Made by a program: the position numbers and the translations under genes. DNA of 45,510 bases, from positions 1 through 45,510 of the forward strand of contig JAQVXQ010000009.1 of NCBI GenBank assembly GCA_028709085.1, given 5' to 3'. This stretch comes from Salinivirgaceae bacterium (GTDB lineage Bacteria > Bacteroidota > Bacteroidia > Bacteroidales > Salinivirgaceae). The notes under the pieces were generated by a model that did no database searches, was not told where the DNA came from, and saw only the letters and a program-made list of their open reading frames with translations. Numbering within the stretch: position 1 is the first letter of the stretch; each line of letters begins with the position of its first letter. Shown here piece after piece: positions 8,763 to 18,635 of this stretch.

Positions 8763-10073
8763 ATGTCATATTTATTTACATCAGAATCGGTTTCTGAAGG
8801 ACATCCAGACAAAGTAGCCGACCAAATATCAGACGCGCTTCTTGACGAATTTTTACGTCACGATCCGAATTCAAAAGTTGCCTGCGAAACACTTGTAACA
8901 ACAGGTTTGGTTATGCTAAGTGGCGAAGTTCGTACAAACGCATACATCGACGTACAAAACATTGCACGCGACGTTATTCGAAACATTGGGTACACCAAAT
9001 CAACCTATAAATTTGATAGTGAATCGTGCGCGGTTCTCTCCTCAATTCACGAACAATCGCCCGATATTAACCAAGGCGTAGTGCGTGAAAAACCTGAAGA
9101 TCAAGGTGCTGGAGACCAAGGGATGATGTTTGGTTATGCAACCGCAGAAACAGAAACATTTATGCCGGTTACAATTGAGTTGTCGCATTTAATTCTGCAA
9201 GAATTGGCACAAGTGCGTCGTGAAGGTCGCAGAATGCGATATTTGGCGCCTGACAGCAAGTCACAAGTAACGGTAGAATATGCTGACAACCACAAACCTT
9301 TGAGAATTGATTCTATTGTGGTTTCAACACAACATGACGATTTTGTAGTTCCGCGTTCGAACACTCCCGAGGCACGTAAAGATGCCGATGAAAAAATGTT
9401 GGAAACCATTCGTCGTGATGTAAACCGTTACGTTATACAACGACTTCGTCGTAAACTTCCTCGCCGATTAAAAATTCTTTTCAAAGACGATTTTAAACTA
9501 TTTGTGAATCCAACAGGGAAATTTGTTGTGGGAGGACCTCACGGCGACACTGGTCTTACTGGACGTAAAATCATTGTTGATACTTATGGTGGTTGGGGCG
9601 CACACGGAGGGGGAGCGTTTTCAGGTAAAGACTCCAGTAAAGTTGACCGTTCTGGTGCATATGCAGCGCGTCATATAGCTAAAAACATTGTTGGTGCTCG
9701 TTTGGCAAAACGCTGCTTAGTTCAAGTTTCATACGCCATTGGAGTTGCTGAACCGGTTGGAATTTTCATTAACACCTACGGAACAGCCAAACTTCGCGAT
9801 GAGTATGGAAAACGATATTCTGACGGCGAAATCGCTCAAAAAATAACCGAGATTTTCGACCTTCGCCCCTATGCCATTATTGAACGCTTTGGATTGAAAA
9901 ACCCAATATTCCTTCCTACAGCATCCTATGGACATGTTGGACGTTTTCCATATACCGAAACCGTAACAGTTTATGAAAATGGTGAACCCGTTCAAAAAGA
10001 GGTGGAATTCTTTGGCTGGGAAAAACTTGATTACGTAATGAAACTGCGAGATATATTCCAAATATTAGACTAA
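8763..10073 (+). CDS. metK: S-adenosylmethionine synthetase
   Basis: MetK makes S-adenosylmethionine from methionine and ATP. The active-site segment [11 protein letters not shown] (11-21), the GAGDQG hexapeptide (115-120) and the phosphate loop GGGAFSGKD (282-290) are intact. At 436 residues it is longer than the roughly 384 of the E. coli enzyme; the extra length includes an arginine-rich stretch around 215-240, an arrangement I recall from Bacteroidota MetK. It lies 11 bases after gldA and is probably co-transcribed with it. No SAM riboswitch-like leader is possible in that short gap. A strong terminator follows. Confidence 0.97.
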   Translation: MSYLFTSESVSEGHPDKVADQISDALLDEFLRHDPNSKVACETLVTTGLVMLSGEVRTNAYIDVQNIARDVIRNIGYTKSTYKFDSESCAVLSSIHEQSPDINQGVVREKPEDQGAGDQGMMFGYATAETETFMPVTIELSHLILQELAQVRREGRRMRYLAPDSKSQVTVEYADNHKPLRIDSIVVSTQHDDFVVPRSNTPEARKDADEKMLETIRRDVNRYVIQRLRRKLPRRLKILFKDDFKLFVNPTGKFVVGGPHGDTGLTGRKIIVDTYGGWGAHGGGAFSGKDSSKVDRSGAYAARHIAKNIVGARLAKRCLVQVSYAIGVAEPVGIFINTYGTAKLRDEYGKRYSDGEIAQKITEIFDLRPYAIIERFGLKNPIFLPTASYGHVGRFPYTETVTVYENGEPVQKEVEFFGWEKLDYVMKLRDIFQILD

Positions 10074-10084
10074 AGAAAATCATT

Positions 10085-10118
10085 AAAAAAAGCCACCTTT
10101 TAAAAGGTGGCTTTTTTT
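10085..10118. terminator. Bidirectional terminator between metK and the DPP5-like gene
   Basis: A near-perfect palindrome with a GCCACC/GGTGGC core is flanked by seven A on the left and seven T on the right. It sits between convergent genes and should terminate both strands. Confidence 0.92.
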
Positions 10119-10149
10119 ATTTTACTAATTATTAATATATTAGTAATTA

Positions 10150-12246
10150 TTACTTCAAGTACTTGTCTAACCAACCAAAAAATTCACGTTGCCACAAAAC
10201 CGCATTTTGTGGTTTAAGAACAAAGTGTGTCTCTTCTGGAAACAATAAAAATCTTGAATCCAATCCACGCAGTCGAGCAGCAGTGAATGCTTGCAATGAT
10301 TCTGTATAAGCAATCCGATAATCTTTTCCCCCGTGAATAATTAAAATTGGGGTATCCCATTTTTCAACAAATTTATGTGGTGAATTTGCATAGGAACGCT
10401 GCGCAATTTTATTATTTTTATCCCAAAATGGCCCACCTAGATCATGATTAGGGAAAAAGGTTTCCTCGGTAGAACCATAAAAACTTTCTAAATTATACAT
10501 ACCACAATGGGATATAAAAGTTTTAAACCGTTTTTCGTGATGCCCAGCCAGGTAAAATACCGAATATCCACCATAACTGGCTCCAACGCATCCAAGTTTG
10601 GTTTGATCAACAAATGGTTCTTTCTTTATTTGATCGATTGCAGTTAGATAGTCCTGAATATTTTGTCCTGAATAATCACCAGAAATTTGTGCATTCCACT
10701 CTGCTCCAAATGAGGGAACTCCACGGCGATTAGGTGCTACAATTATGTAATCGTGTGCGGCCATAATTTGAAAATTCCATCGGAACGAGAAAAACTGACT
10801 AACCGTACTTTGCGGACCACCTTGACAATATAAAAGAGTAGGATACTTTTTATTAGGATCAAATTTAGGGGGATAAATAACCCAAACCAACATCTTTTTA
10901 CCATCGCTAGTGGTTATCCAGCGTTCCTCCGATTTACCCATTTCAATATTGTCATAAATAGGCTTATTGGTAAAAGTGAGTTGCTTTTCGTCATACGTAC
11001 TTCTGCTTACAGCAAAGATTTCGGTTGCCATGGAGTGCTTCATTTTTGAACCTACAATTAAATCACCATTCACCTCAACGGATGTATAATCATGATGACC
11101 TTTTGTATATTGTTCAATTTCAAGAGTCTTAATATTTATGGAATAAATTTGACTGGTAGCATTTATACCACTAATAAAAAACAGCTTTTCGCTATCAGAA
11201 TCCCAAGCAAAACCACCCACATTTTGATCCCAATGTTCCGTTAAATAGACTGGTTTTTTTGTATTCAAGTTCATAATGAATAAACGCTCTTTATCGGCTT
11301 CATAACCGGGTGTTTCCATGCTTTGCCAAACCATATAATTTCCGTCTGGAGAAAAGGATGGATATTTGTCGAATCCTAGATTATCGGACGTTAAATTTTC
11401 AGTTTCACCAGAATTCATATTATAGAGATAAATATCAGAATTTGTGGATACTGCAAAGTCTTTTCCCATAATCTTTTTACACGAATAAGCAATGGATTTA
11501 CTGTCGCTTGACCAAGCAATTTCATCGCTATCAAAATAGGGGGACATGGGTGCATCCCAAGCCTCGTTTTCCATGATATCTGTTCCTTTTGTAACAGGTA
11601 GTTGAGAAAGCGGAGCTACAAATATATGGCTATACGATACATCGTTCCAATGGTTCCAATGTCGTGCATTCAAATCATCGTATCCTTTGGCATTCACTAA
11701 AGGTAAATCAGGATTGGTATCAGAAAAATCTTTTCCAATTTTCACCTCTGCAGCATATAGAATTGAATTTCCATCGGGCGAAATTTTGAATGACTCAATT
11801 CCACCATCAATGCTGGTTATCGCTTTCACCGAACCCCCTGAAAGGGTGGTTTTATAAGCTTGAGTAGCCCCATTATGGGTGCTGATAAACGCATATTCAG
11901 TAGAACTGATCCAAACTTGATTGAATTGCGACCCCGCCAAATTTAAGGCCATTTTAGCGTCCCCACCATCTGCTGGAACCACAAAAAGTGAAGTTCGACT
12001 TTTGTTCGTGGCAAGTTCATAATAGCTTACGGTATATAGAATCTGTTTACCATCCGGGGAAAGTTTTGGATTGGAAACTCTTCCAAATTTCCACATCATC
12101 TCTTCTGTTAAAACACCGTTGGCTTTTTCTGCATCGGTAAGTTGAATATTAAATTCAATATCTGATGTAACGGTCTGTTTTTGAACATTCTGGCAACTTG
12201 TGAATGCCAACGTCAAGATTACTGCAACTATAAAATAATGTTTCAT
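10150..12246 (-). CDS. S9-family prolyl oligopeptidase, dipeptidyl-peptidase 5-like lipoprotein
   Basis: This is a serine exopeptidase that probably removes dipeptides or acyl-amino acids from peptides in the periplasm. The N-terminus is a lipoprotein signal peptide (LTLAFTSCQN, lipobox Cys at 18). A seven-bladed propeller (about 50-430) contains repeated ISPDG and FSPDGNY blade motifs. The alpha/beta-hydrolase domain carries the catalytic triad: S557 in GASYGGY, D642 in GGKDYRIAY and H674 in EETHF. Size and layout match Bacteroidota DPP5, but an acylaminoacyl-peptidase activity cannot be excluded. It follows the TPR lipoprotein gene by 34 bases, in the same direction, and so is likely co-transcribed with it. 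Confidence 0.88.
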   Translation of the reverse strand: MKHYFIVAVILTLAFTSCQNVQKQTVTSDIEFNIQLTDAEKANGVLTEEMMWKFGRVSNPKLSPDGKQILYTVSYYELATNKSRTSLFVVPADGGDAKMALNLAGSQFNQVWISSTEYAFISTHNGATQAYKTTLSGGSVKAITSIDGGIESFKISPDGNSILYAAEVKIGKDFSDTNPDLPLVNAKGYDDLNARHWNHWNDVSYSHIFVAPLSQLPVTKGTDIMENEAWDAPMSPYFDSDEIAWSSDSKSIAYSCKKIMGKDFAVSTNSDIYLYNMNSGETENLTSDNLGFDKYPSFSPDGNYMVWQSMETPGYEADKERLFIMNLNTKKPVYLTEHWDQNVGGFAWDSDSEKLFFISGINATSQIYSINIKTLEIEQYTKGHHDYTSVEVNGDLIVGSKMKHSMATEIFAVSRSTYDEKQLTFTNKPIYDNIEMGKSEERWITTSDGKKMLVWVIYPPKFDPNKKYPTLLYCQGGPQSTVSQFFSFRWNFQIMAAHDYIIVAPNRRGVPSFGAEWNAQISGDYSGQNIQDYLTAIDQIKKEPFVDQTKLGCVGASYGGYSVFYLAGHHEKRFKTFISHCGMYNLESFYGSTEETFFPNHDLGGPFWDKNNKIAQRSYANSPHKFVEKWDTPILIIHGGKDYRIAYTESLQAFTAARLRGLDSRFLLFPEETHFVLKPQNAVLWQREFFGWLDKYLK

Positions 12247-12280
12247 ACAAAAAATTTTAAGTTAGATAAATAGGATATAA

Positions 12281-13300
12281 TTAACGCGTAATTTTCTCAA
12301 GTGCGTCGAAAGCAATTTCCATTTCTGGGGCAATGGATACTGCTCTTTGATAGTTTTCAATAGCCTCTTCCCTGTTTCCTACATTCTCATAAGATCGGCC
12401 CAATTGATAAAAAACACGGGCCTCGTTTGGATAAAGCAAAGAAGCTAATTTGAAAAATTTAATAGACTGCTGATACTCTTTAAACTCTTGATATATATAA
12501 CCTATATTAAACATAGGATCTAGAGCCGTAGAGTCAATATTTTGTAATATATATTTATATTGTTCAATAGCTTTAACTCCTCGACCAGTGCTTTGATAAT
12601 AATATCCTAGATTATACCGTGGTTCTATGAGATTTGGTTTAATATTAATGGCATTATTAAAAAAATCGATGGCCAAATCGTCTCTTATATACGATTTTAA
12701 AAGACCCAACATATTATGTGCTTCGTAGTAATTTGGATCACTGGTTACCGCTTTCATTAAATCAGAAACCGCACTATCGTACTCTCCTTCAAATTGGCTT
12801 ATCATGCTCCGCATAAACAACGCTTGGGGATTATTTGGTTCTGCTTTCAGAATCATATTCAAGATATTACGTGCATTGGAATATTCTTCAAGAATGAGGC
12901 TCAAATTAGCCATCTTAAGATTTGCCTCAAAATGCAATGGTTCTTTCAACAATATTTTAGTTAATGCTGTTCTTGCCATCTCTGGTTGACCACGCAAAAT
13001 TTCCATATCGGCACGTCGTAATAAATAACCAAATTTTGTTGGATCTAATCGATTTGCAATCTCAATGTCGTTGATTGCACTATCGAGCATCTCCATCATA
13101 AAATAAACGCTAGAACGTTCACTGAAAAGTTGATCTTTTTCTGGATTTTTTCGAATTTCAAAGGATAAACTATCTCGTTTTTTTAATAAGCCCGATTCTG
13201 TAGTTTCCTCTATATTTGATTCGTTTTTCTGCTCCTTTTCTGTATTACAAGCAAAAAAGAAGAACGCTATAAAGGCGATTATAATTGAAAATGATTTCAT
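12281..13300 (-). CDS. TPR-repeat lipoprotein
   Basis: The 339-residue protein starts with a lipoprotein signal (IIAFIAFFFFACNTEK, lipobox Cys at 18), so it should be anchored in an envelope membrane facing the periplasm or surface. From about residue 60 to the end it is built of tetratricopeptide repeats, for example FMRSMISQFEGEYDSAVSDL, ARVFYQLGRSYENVGNREEA and the terminal AIENYQRAVSIAPEM. TPR proteins act as protein-binding scaffolds; the partner is unknown. It is the first gene of a probable two-gene unit with the DPP5-like peptidase. Confidence 0.85.
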   Translation of the reverse strand: MKSFSIIIAFIAFFFFACNTEKEQKNESNIEETTESGLLKKRDSLSFEIRKNPEKDQLFSERSSVYFMMEMLDSAINDIEIANRLDPTKFGYLLRRADMEILRGQPEMARTALTKILLKEPLHFEANLKMANLSLILEEYSNARNILNMILKAEPNNPQALFMRSMISQFEGEYDSAVSDLMKAVTSDPNYYEAHNMLGLLKSYIRDDLAIDFFNNAINIKPNLIEPRYNLGYYYQSTGRGVKAIEQYKYILQNIDSTALDPMFNIGYIYQEFKEYQQSIKFFKLASLLYPNEARVFYQLGRSYENVGNREEAIENYQRAVSIAPEMEIAFDALEKITR

Positions 13301-13339
13301 GTATGTATCAATATTTTAAATCCATTTATTACTCGTTAT

Positions 13340-13347
13340 CAAAAGTA
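13340..13347 (-). promoter_or_regulatory. Putative promoter of the TPR-DPP5 unit (-7 element TACTTTTG, minus strand)
   Basis: CAAAAGTA on the plus strand reads TACTTTTG on the minus strand, matching TAnnTTTG, 40 bases before the lipoprotein start. A TTG (minus strand) at 13365-13367 lies 17 bases upstream, slightly closer than the usual -33 spacing. Confidence 0.5.
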
Positions 13348-13478
13348 GTTAAGATTCAATAAATCAACTTTTTATATTAAATTAATTTATTCATTAGTTT
13401 AGGATAAAGAATTCAAATTATAGGAAAAATGAAACGTATATCTAAAAAAACACGAACTTACATTATTCCTATAGACGT

Positions 13479-14507
13479 TTATTCTACGGGCATTGTTGTT
13501 AAAGCAGCAACAATTTTCGTCTCAATTTCTTGAGCCAATTCAGGATTATCCAATAAAATTTTCTTAACGGCATCGCGTCCTTGTCCCAGTCGGGTTTCCC
13601 CATAACTAAACCAAGATCCTGCTTTTTTCACAATTTCAAATTCCACCCCTAAATCAATAATCTCACCAATTTTGCTAATTCCTTCTCCATATATTATATC
13701 AAATTCGGCTTTACGGAAGGGAGGTGCAACCTTGTTTTTCACCACTTTTGCTCTTGTTCGGTTTCCTGTTGCGTCTTCGCCATCTTTTATAGCTGCAATT
13801 CGTCGTACATCGATTCGTACCGATGCGTAAAACTTCAATGCATTCCCTCCCGTTGTTGTCTCAGGGTTTCCAAACATTACCCCAATTTTCTCGCGCAACT
13901 GATTAATAAAAACACACGTTGTATTTGTACGGCTAATGTTACCGGTGAGTTTACGTAGGGCTTGCGACATAAGACGAGCATGCAATCCCATTTTAGAATC
14001 GCCCATTTCTCCTTCAATTTCCGATTTTGGAGTTAAGGCTGCCACAGAGTCAATTACTATAATTCCAATGGAACCAGTTCGAATAAGCGCATCGGCAATT
14101 TCTAGTGCTTGTTCGCCATTATCGGGTTGCGAAAAATATAAATTTTCCAAATCGATGCCCAATTTTTTAGCATATGTTCTATCAAAGGCATGTTCTGCAT
14201 CAATAAAAGCAGCTAGTTCGCCTTTTTTCTGAGCTTCGGCAATGGCGTGCAAGGCAAGCGTAGTTTTACCAGATGATTCTGGTCCATAAATCTCAACTAT
14301 TCTTCCTGTAGGATAACCGCCTACTCCCAAAGCATAATCAAGTGCTATGGAACCGGACCGAATAACCGGAATATTTTCAATTGCACCATCACCCAATTTC
14401 ATGATACTCCCACGTCCGTAGGTTTTCTCAATCTTTTCAAGAGTTACTTGAAGTGCCTTTAATTTTTCCTCGTTTACACTTTGAGGAGCGTTTTTCTCTT
14501 TTGCCAT
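13479..14507 (-). CDS. recA: Recombinase RecA
   Basis: RecA polymerises on single-stranded DNA, carries out strand exchange and triggers SOS auto-cleavage reactions. The core is complete: the N-terminal [21 protein letters not shown] region, Walker A GPESSGKT (75-82), the Walker [11 protein letters not shown], the L2-adjacent [29 protein letters not shown] block and the C-terminal domain. The length of 342 is normal. The C-terminus is less acidic than in E. coli RecA. It lies 25 bases after bcp and is probably its downstream partner in one transcript. No LexA box could be recognised. Confidence 0.98.
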   Translation of the reverse strand: MAKEKNAPQSVNEEKLKALQVTLEKIEKTYGRGSIMKLGDGAIENIPVIRSGSIALDYALGVGGYPTGRIVEIYGPESSGKTTLALHAIAEAQKKGELAAFIDAEHAFDRTYAKKLGIDLENLYFSQPDNGEQALEIADALIRTGSIGIIVIDSVAALTPKSEIEGEMGDSKMGLHARLMSQALRKLTGNISRTNTTCVFINQLREKIGVMFGNPETTTGGNALKFYASVRIDVRRIAAIKDGEDATGNRTRAKVVKNKVAPPFRKAEFDIIYGEGISKIGEIIDLGVEFEIVKKAGSWFSYGETRLGQGRDAVKKILLDNPELAQEIETKIVAALTTMPVE

Positions 14508-14532
14508 TGTATAGTTATTTAGATTTATTCAT

Positions 14533-14991
14533 TTATAATAAGCTCATTAATTGTTCAAAATGTGTTTTTGTTTTCACCTTATCGACCACAGTCGTAATAA
14601 CACCCTTTTCATTAATTACAAATGTTTTTCGTAAGACGCCTTCGTAAGTTTTTCCGTACATTTTCTTTTCGCCCCAAGCTCCATATGCTTTAAGAATCTT
14701 TTTTTCGGTGTCGGCAATTAAGTTAAATGCTAAATTAAATTTGGTAGCAAATTTCATGTGCGATTCTATTGAATCGGGGCTGATTCCGATAACCTCGAAA
14801 CCGTTGTCAATTAGTTCACTATAATTATCGTTCAAATTACAAGCCTGTGCTGTACATCCGGGTGTATTATCGCGTGGATAAAAATATAAAATTACTTTTT
14901 TGCCCAAATAATCAGACAACTTTATCATTTCACCTCTCTGATTTATTGCTTCGAAAGCGAGGGCGCGATCACCCACTGATAAGTTTACCAT
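14533..14991 (-). CDS. bcp: Thioredoxin-dependent thiol peroxidase (peroxiredoxin, Bcp/PrxQ)
   Basis: Bcp reduces hydrogen peroxide and organic hydroperoxides using thioredoxin in the cytoplasm. The peroxidatic cysteine is C46 in PRDNTPGCT, and the resolving cysteine is C51, the C-x4-C spacing of the PrxQ class. The length of 152 is typical. It precedes recA by 25 bases, linking an oxidative-stress enzyme with the DNA-repair recombinase. A CATCTTTG on the minus strand at 15068-15075, one mismatch from TAnnTTTG, is the best nearby promoter candidate, but it is weak. Confidence 0.95.
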   Translation of the reverse strand: MVNLSVGDRALAFEAINQRGEMIKLSDYLGKKVILYFYPRDNTPGCTAQACNLNDNYSELIDNGFEVIGISPDSIESHMKFATKFNLAFNLIADTEKKILKAYGAWGEKKMYGKTYEGVLRKTFVINEKGVITTVVDKVKTKTHFEQLMSLL

Positions 14992-15547
14992 AACCTCTAT
15001 TTAAAATTTATTGTCATTGTTGTTTAATAAAAAGCACCACTCGGCTCTACCTCAGAAACACTTAGAGCAAAGATGTGGGCCTTTAGAAATGTATCACCTG
15101 TAAGATCCTTAACTAAACAACATTAAATTAATTATTCTAATTTTATTTGTCAACAAGATAGAATCCTAAAGGTCTCTATCTTTGACCATTCTGTTTTAGG
15201 ATAAGTCACATTTGATTGAAGCAAATGTACATAGTTAATTTACGACTTCAAAACATTTATGTAAACGATTGAATCTAAGTTTTGTTTTCCATTTTAATCT
15301 AATACTGCAACGAGTTTGGAGGTCATACTTTGGCTTATACAAAAGTTTTTAAATAAAAAAAACAGGCGTTAAATCTTTGAGGCATTGCTATTACTTAAGT
15401 TGAAAAATTCAAAAAGACTAATTTTTTAAATATTAATTCGAAATGACTTGTTTTTTTAATAAAAAAATATAGATATTTGACACGTGGTTATAAAGCTATA
15501 CATCCACAAACATAACAAACAATAAAGTACTAATTATCAAATCTATT
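14992..15547. other. 556-base divergent intergenic region with an unassigned promoter motif and two hairpins
   Basis: No gene was found between bcp (minus) and the acidic-protein gene (plus). A TATCTTTG (-7 consensus, plus strand) at 15177-15184 sits in the loop of an inverted repeat ATCCTAAA/TTTAGGAT (15163-15170 and 15195-15202). It is followed by a second small hairpin ACATTTG/CAAATGT (15208-15214 and 15222-15228). The motif is over 360 bases from the next gene, so an untranslated RNA or a long leader is possible. Confidence 0.4.
15447..15479 (+). promoter_or_regulatory. Putative promoter of the acidic small-protein gene
   Basis: CTTG (15447-15450) and GATATTTG (15472-15479) are each one mismatch from the Bacteroidota -33 and -7 elements, and they are separated by 21 bases. 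They lie about 70 bases before the start codon. Confidence 0.4.
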
Positions 15548-15916
15548 ATGACTAAGAGTAAGCCTAGAATCCTTAAAGATTACGAAAAACTGTCCAACGA
15601 TTTAAAGGAACAGATCAAATTACAATATGTTGATGGATATAGTCAGCACCTTATTTCGTACACAAACAAAGAAGGTAAACTTATTAGTGCTCTTCCTTTT
15701 GAGACCGAAGAGATGTACTACTTAATAAAAATGACTCGTGGAGAAGCACAGCAAATTGTAGAAGACGATGATGACTTTGATGACACCGGTCTTTTAAAAG
15801 AAGATGCTAAAGAGACATACGAAGAAAAACACACTGATTATGATCTCGACGAAGAAGAAGAACCGGGTTATGATCAACCAATGAATTTCGATGAAGGTGC
15901 AGAAGATGATGATTAA
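15548..15916 (+). CDS. Small protein with a highly acidic C-terminal tail, unknown function
   Basis: I do not recognise a named domain. The 122-residue protein has a basic-to-neutral N-terminal half (about 1-75), with KSKPRILKDYEKLS and LISALPFETEEMYYLIKMTRGEAQ, likely a small helical fold. The C-terminal part from about residue 76 is dominated by Asp and Glu (for example VEDDDDFDDTG and DLDEEEEP). There is no signal peptide or membrane segment, so it should be cytoplasmic. Such tails occur in nucleic-acid mimics, chaperones and RNA polymerase delta-like proteins, but none of these is shown here. It is monocistronic, with its own putative promoter and a very strong terminator. A real gene is likely from its codon use and flanking signals. 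Confidence 0.75.
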   Translation: MTKSKPRILKDYEKLSNDLKEQIKLQYVDGYSQHLISYTNKEGKLISALPFETEEMYYLIKMTRGEAQQIVEDDDDFDDTGLLKEDAKETYEEKHTDYDLDEEEEPGYDQPMNFDEGAEDDD

Positions 15917-15935
15917 TTCAAAATAGGAACTCGTT

Positions 15936-15977
15936 AAAAAAAGGATACGCACTATACTAGTGCGTATCCTTTTTTTT
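15936..15977. terminator. Strong terminator after the acidic-protein gene
   Basis: A 19-bp perfect stem (core GGATACGCACTA / TAGTGCGTATCC) with a 3-base loop has A and T tracts on its two sides. It could work in both directions. Confidence 0.93.
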
Positions 15978-16133
15978 GTTATAACGTAATTCAATCAACG
16001 AAATCTTTAAAAAAAAGGCACAAACGTTTAAAACTAGTTGAAAATTAAGAAAAAAATAATCCCATCATTTAACTATCAAATCTAGAATGTTTAACTTTAG
16101 TTTTTGTTACTTTGCCACAAAGAATGATCGTAT

Positions 16134-17108
16134 ATGAGTACAATTAAAACCATACAGAAACCCATTGAGAAAGAACTCCTTGAATTCAATAAAATATTTG
16201 AAGAATCGATTCTCACTGATCATGGGTTGCTAAAAAAAGTATTGAGCTATATACTACAACGTAAAGGGAAGCAACTCCGTCCTATTTTAGTGTTTTTATC
16301 GGCGGGAGCTTGTGGCGGCATTACAAAGCGCAGTTATAACGCCGCAACACTCGTAGAATTAATGCACACAGCCACCTTAATTCATGACGATGTTGTGGAT
16401 GAGAGTTATATACGTAGAAATATATTCAGCATCAATGGTTTATGGAAAAATAAAATTGCCGTTCTTATGGGTGATTATCTGCTCGCCAGAGGGCTTTTAC
16501 ATTCCGTTAAGCACAAGGAATTTGAACTTTTAGAAATTGTTTCTGAAGCGGTTGACGAAATGAGCCGTGGTGAATTGTTACAAATAAAGAAAAGTAGGCA
16601 ATTAAATATTACGGAAGAGGAGTATTTTGAAATAATCGAAAAAAAAACGGCATCACTCATTGCTTCGTGCACTAAAATTGGTGCGCTATCAGCCAATGCT
16701 GACAAAGAAACAGTGAGCAAAATGTTCAATTTTGGGAGAAATATTGGCATCGCTTTTCAAATAAAAGATGATTTGTTTGATTACGAAAGCGAAAATTTAT
16801 CCGGAAAGCCACCTGGAAATGATATTAAAGAGAAAAAAATGACCTTACCCCTGATATTTGCGAGAAAACAAAGTAGCCGCAGAGATCGAAAAAAGTTGTT
16901 GAAAATAATTAAATCCAACACTAAAACACCAAACGACATCGAAAATCTCGTTACAATTACTAAAAATAAAGGTGGTTTTGAATACGCTGAAAATAAGATG
17001 ATGGAATATCGAAATAAAGCATTGGAAATATTAAACGAAATGCCTGAAAGTGAATATCTCACTTCCCTAAAAGTTCTGGTGGATTTTATAATTACCCGTA
17101 AATCATAG
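16134..17108 (+). CDS. Long-chain polyprenyl diphosphate synthase
   Basis: This trans-prenyltransferase extends allylic diphosphates with isopentenyl diphosphate, probably to build the side chain of menaquinone. GKQLRP (45-50), the first aspartate-rich motif DDVVD (85-89) and the second DDLFD (212-216) are intact. The residues four and five positions before the first motif are Thr81 and Ala80, not the aromatics seen in farnesyl or geranylgeranyl synthases, which favours a long product (inference). The length of 324 fits octaprenyl or solanesyl synthases. A TTACTTTG at 16107-16114, one mismatch from TAnnTTTG, is the likely promoter just before the start. Confidence 0.9.
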   Translation: MSTIKTIQKPIEKELLEFNKIFEESILTDHGLLKKVLSYILQRKGKQLRPILVFLSAGACGGITKRSYNAATLVELMHTATLIHDDVVDESYIRRNIFSINGLWKNKIAVLMGDYLLARGLLHSVKHKEFELLEIVSEAVDEMSRGELLQIKKSRQLNITEEEYFEIIEKKTASLIASCTKIGALSANADKETVSKMFNFGRNIGIAFQIKDDLFDYESENLSGKPPGNDIKEKKMTLPLIFARKQSSRRDRKKLLKIIKSNTKTPNDIENLVTITKNKGGFEYAENKMMEYRNKALEILNEMPESEYLTSLKVLVDFIITRKS

Positions 17109-17220
17109 TTAATTTGGGCAACGATTGGCGCACCTTTTGATGATTCAACAAAAATTTAGTAATTTTTATTTTCAACATCATTTCAAGTCCTTAATCCAGA
17201 AATTTCATAATCTTAAAACC

Positions 17221-18444
17221 CTAGAATGCAGCCATTAGTAAATCAATATCTCGGCTTGTAATTCCAAATTTTTTACCGATTGCCTCTTTTGTTAAAATAC
17301 CATTATACATATAAATTCCATTTCGGACACCAATGTTTTCATTAATAAGTTGTTGTAAACCACCCGATTCGCCGATTTCAATTAAGAGTGGTCCAAAAAT
17401 ATTGCTCAGGGCATACGAAGCTGTTCTGGAAACTCTAGATGGAATATTTGGAACACAATAGTGCACTATATTAAACTTTTTAAATGTTGGGTTATTTAAT
17501 GTTGTCGGCTCGCTTGATTCAAAACACCCACCGTGATCCATTCCTAAATCAACAATAACAGAATTAGGTTTCATCTGCATAATTGAATCGAGACACACCA
17601 TATATCGATGTCCTTCAACATAGGACAAAGCTCCAATAACAACATCCGCAGTTTTAAGAGCTTTATGAACAACACGAGGTTGCAAAATACTTGTAAATAC
17701 TTGTTGACCAAGTTTATAATGAAGTTCACCTAGTTTTTCAATTGAAGAATCAAACACTTTTACAGTAGCTCCTAATCCTAACGCTGTTCGAGCAGCACAT
17801 TCTCCGGCAGTTGAGGCACCTAAAACTACAATATCTGATGGACTTACTCCGGCTATACCTCCCAACATTTCGCCCTTCCCATGATTTGAATTACTCAAAT
17901 ATTCAGCTGCGATTAAAATCGAAGCGCTACCAGAAATCTCGCTCATGGATTCCGTTACTGGGGAATATCGATTCAACGAATCACGCAAATATTCAAAAGC
18001 AATGGCGGTAATTTTCTTCTCTTGCAGAGCAACCATATATGCTGGCTCTTGAGACCCAACCAAAAGGGACGATATTAACACCTGACTCCCTTTCATCCAC
18101 GATATCTCTTGTAAAGTTGGGGGAGCTACTTTAATGATAATATCGGCTTGATAAAGTTCTTTGGCATCTTCAACAAAAATACCTCCAGCTTCAGAATAAT
18201 CAACATCCAAAAAATTTGCTGTACTACCGGCATTTCGTTCAACAAAGACTTTGTGTCCATTATTTACCAACAGTTCCACAGCATGCGGTGCCATAGCAAC
18301 ACGGTTTTCGTCCGGATCAATTTCTTTTAAAACAGCGATTGTTAGTGATCTATGTGAAGGTGAAACTTCTAACATTTCCTCTTTAGGGAGTAATACACTT
18401 TTTGCAAAATTTAATGCTTGACGTGCATTAGAGCTATCGTTCAT
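17221..18444 (-). CDS. Alanine dehydrogenase / NAD(P) transhydrogenase-family protein, catalytically divergent
   Basis: The fold is that of alanine dehydrogenase (alanine to pyruvate plus ammonia, NAD) and of the transhydrogenase alpha subunit. A 30-residue extension precedes the conserved start LTIAVLKEIDPDENRVAMAP (R48 at the substrate-arginine position). The nucleotide loop GASTAG is at 209-214, and VDLGMDHGGCFE carries the conserved D303. However, the segment that reads like KVKEP in classical Ald is KVAPP here (A107), and the stretch that normally holds the catalytic histidine (FTxLHLA) reads SSLLVGS (125-131). From what I recall of mycobacterial Ald, the substrate lysine and catalytic histidine are therefore missing. 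True alanine dehydrogenase activity is doubtful. The gene is monocistronic with a 186-base leader. Confidence 0.75.
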   Translation of the reverse strand: MNDSSNARQALNFAKSVLLPKEEMLEVSPSHRSLTIAVLKEIDPDENRVAMAPHAVELLVNNGHKVFVERNAGSTANFLDVDYSEAGGIFVEDAKELYQADIIIKVAPPTLQEISWMKGSQVLISSLLVGSQEPAYMVALQEKKITAIAFEYLRDSLNRYSPVTESMSEISGSASILIAAEYLSNSNHGKGEMLGGIAGVSPSDIVVLGASTAGECAARTALGLGATVKVFDSSIEKLGELHYKLGQQVFTSILQPRVVHKALKTADVVIGALSYVEGHRYMVCLDSIMQMKPNSVIVDLGMDHGGCFESSEPTTLNNPTFKKFNIVHYCVPNIPSRVSRTASYALSNIFGPLLIEIGESGGLQQLINENIGVRNGIYMYNGILTKEAIGKKFGITSRDIDLLMAAF

Positions 18445-18635
18445 ATTTTTATAATTTTTCAGTTTAAGGTTTTATTAAAATCACTGCATGTCCATAATCA
18501 TTCCCTTCTCATTTATGCTAAAGCTAGGCCAAAGGTTTTAATGATTATATGGATTGTGGAATTTTGTCATTTATTTATTGTGCGATAGGGTTATATACGT
18601 TTAATTTTTGATTGGGTTCTATTTTTAGATGAAAG

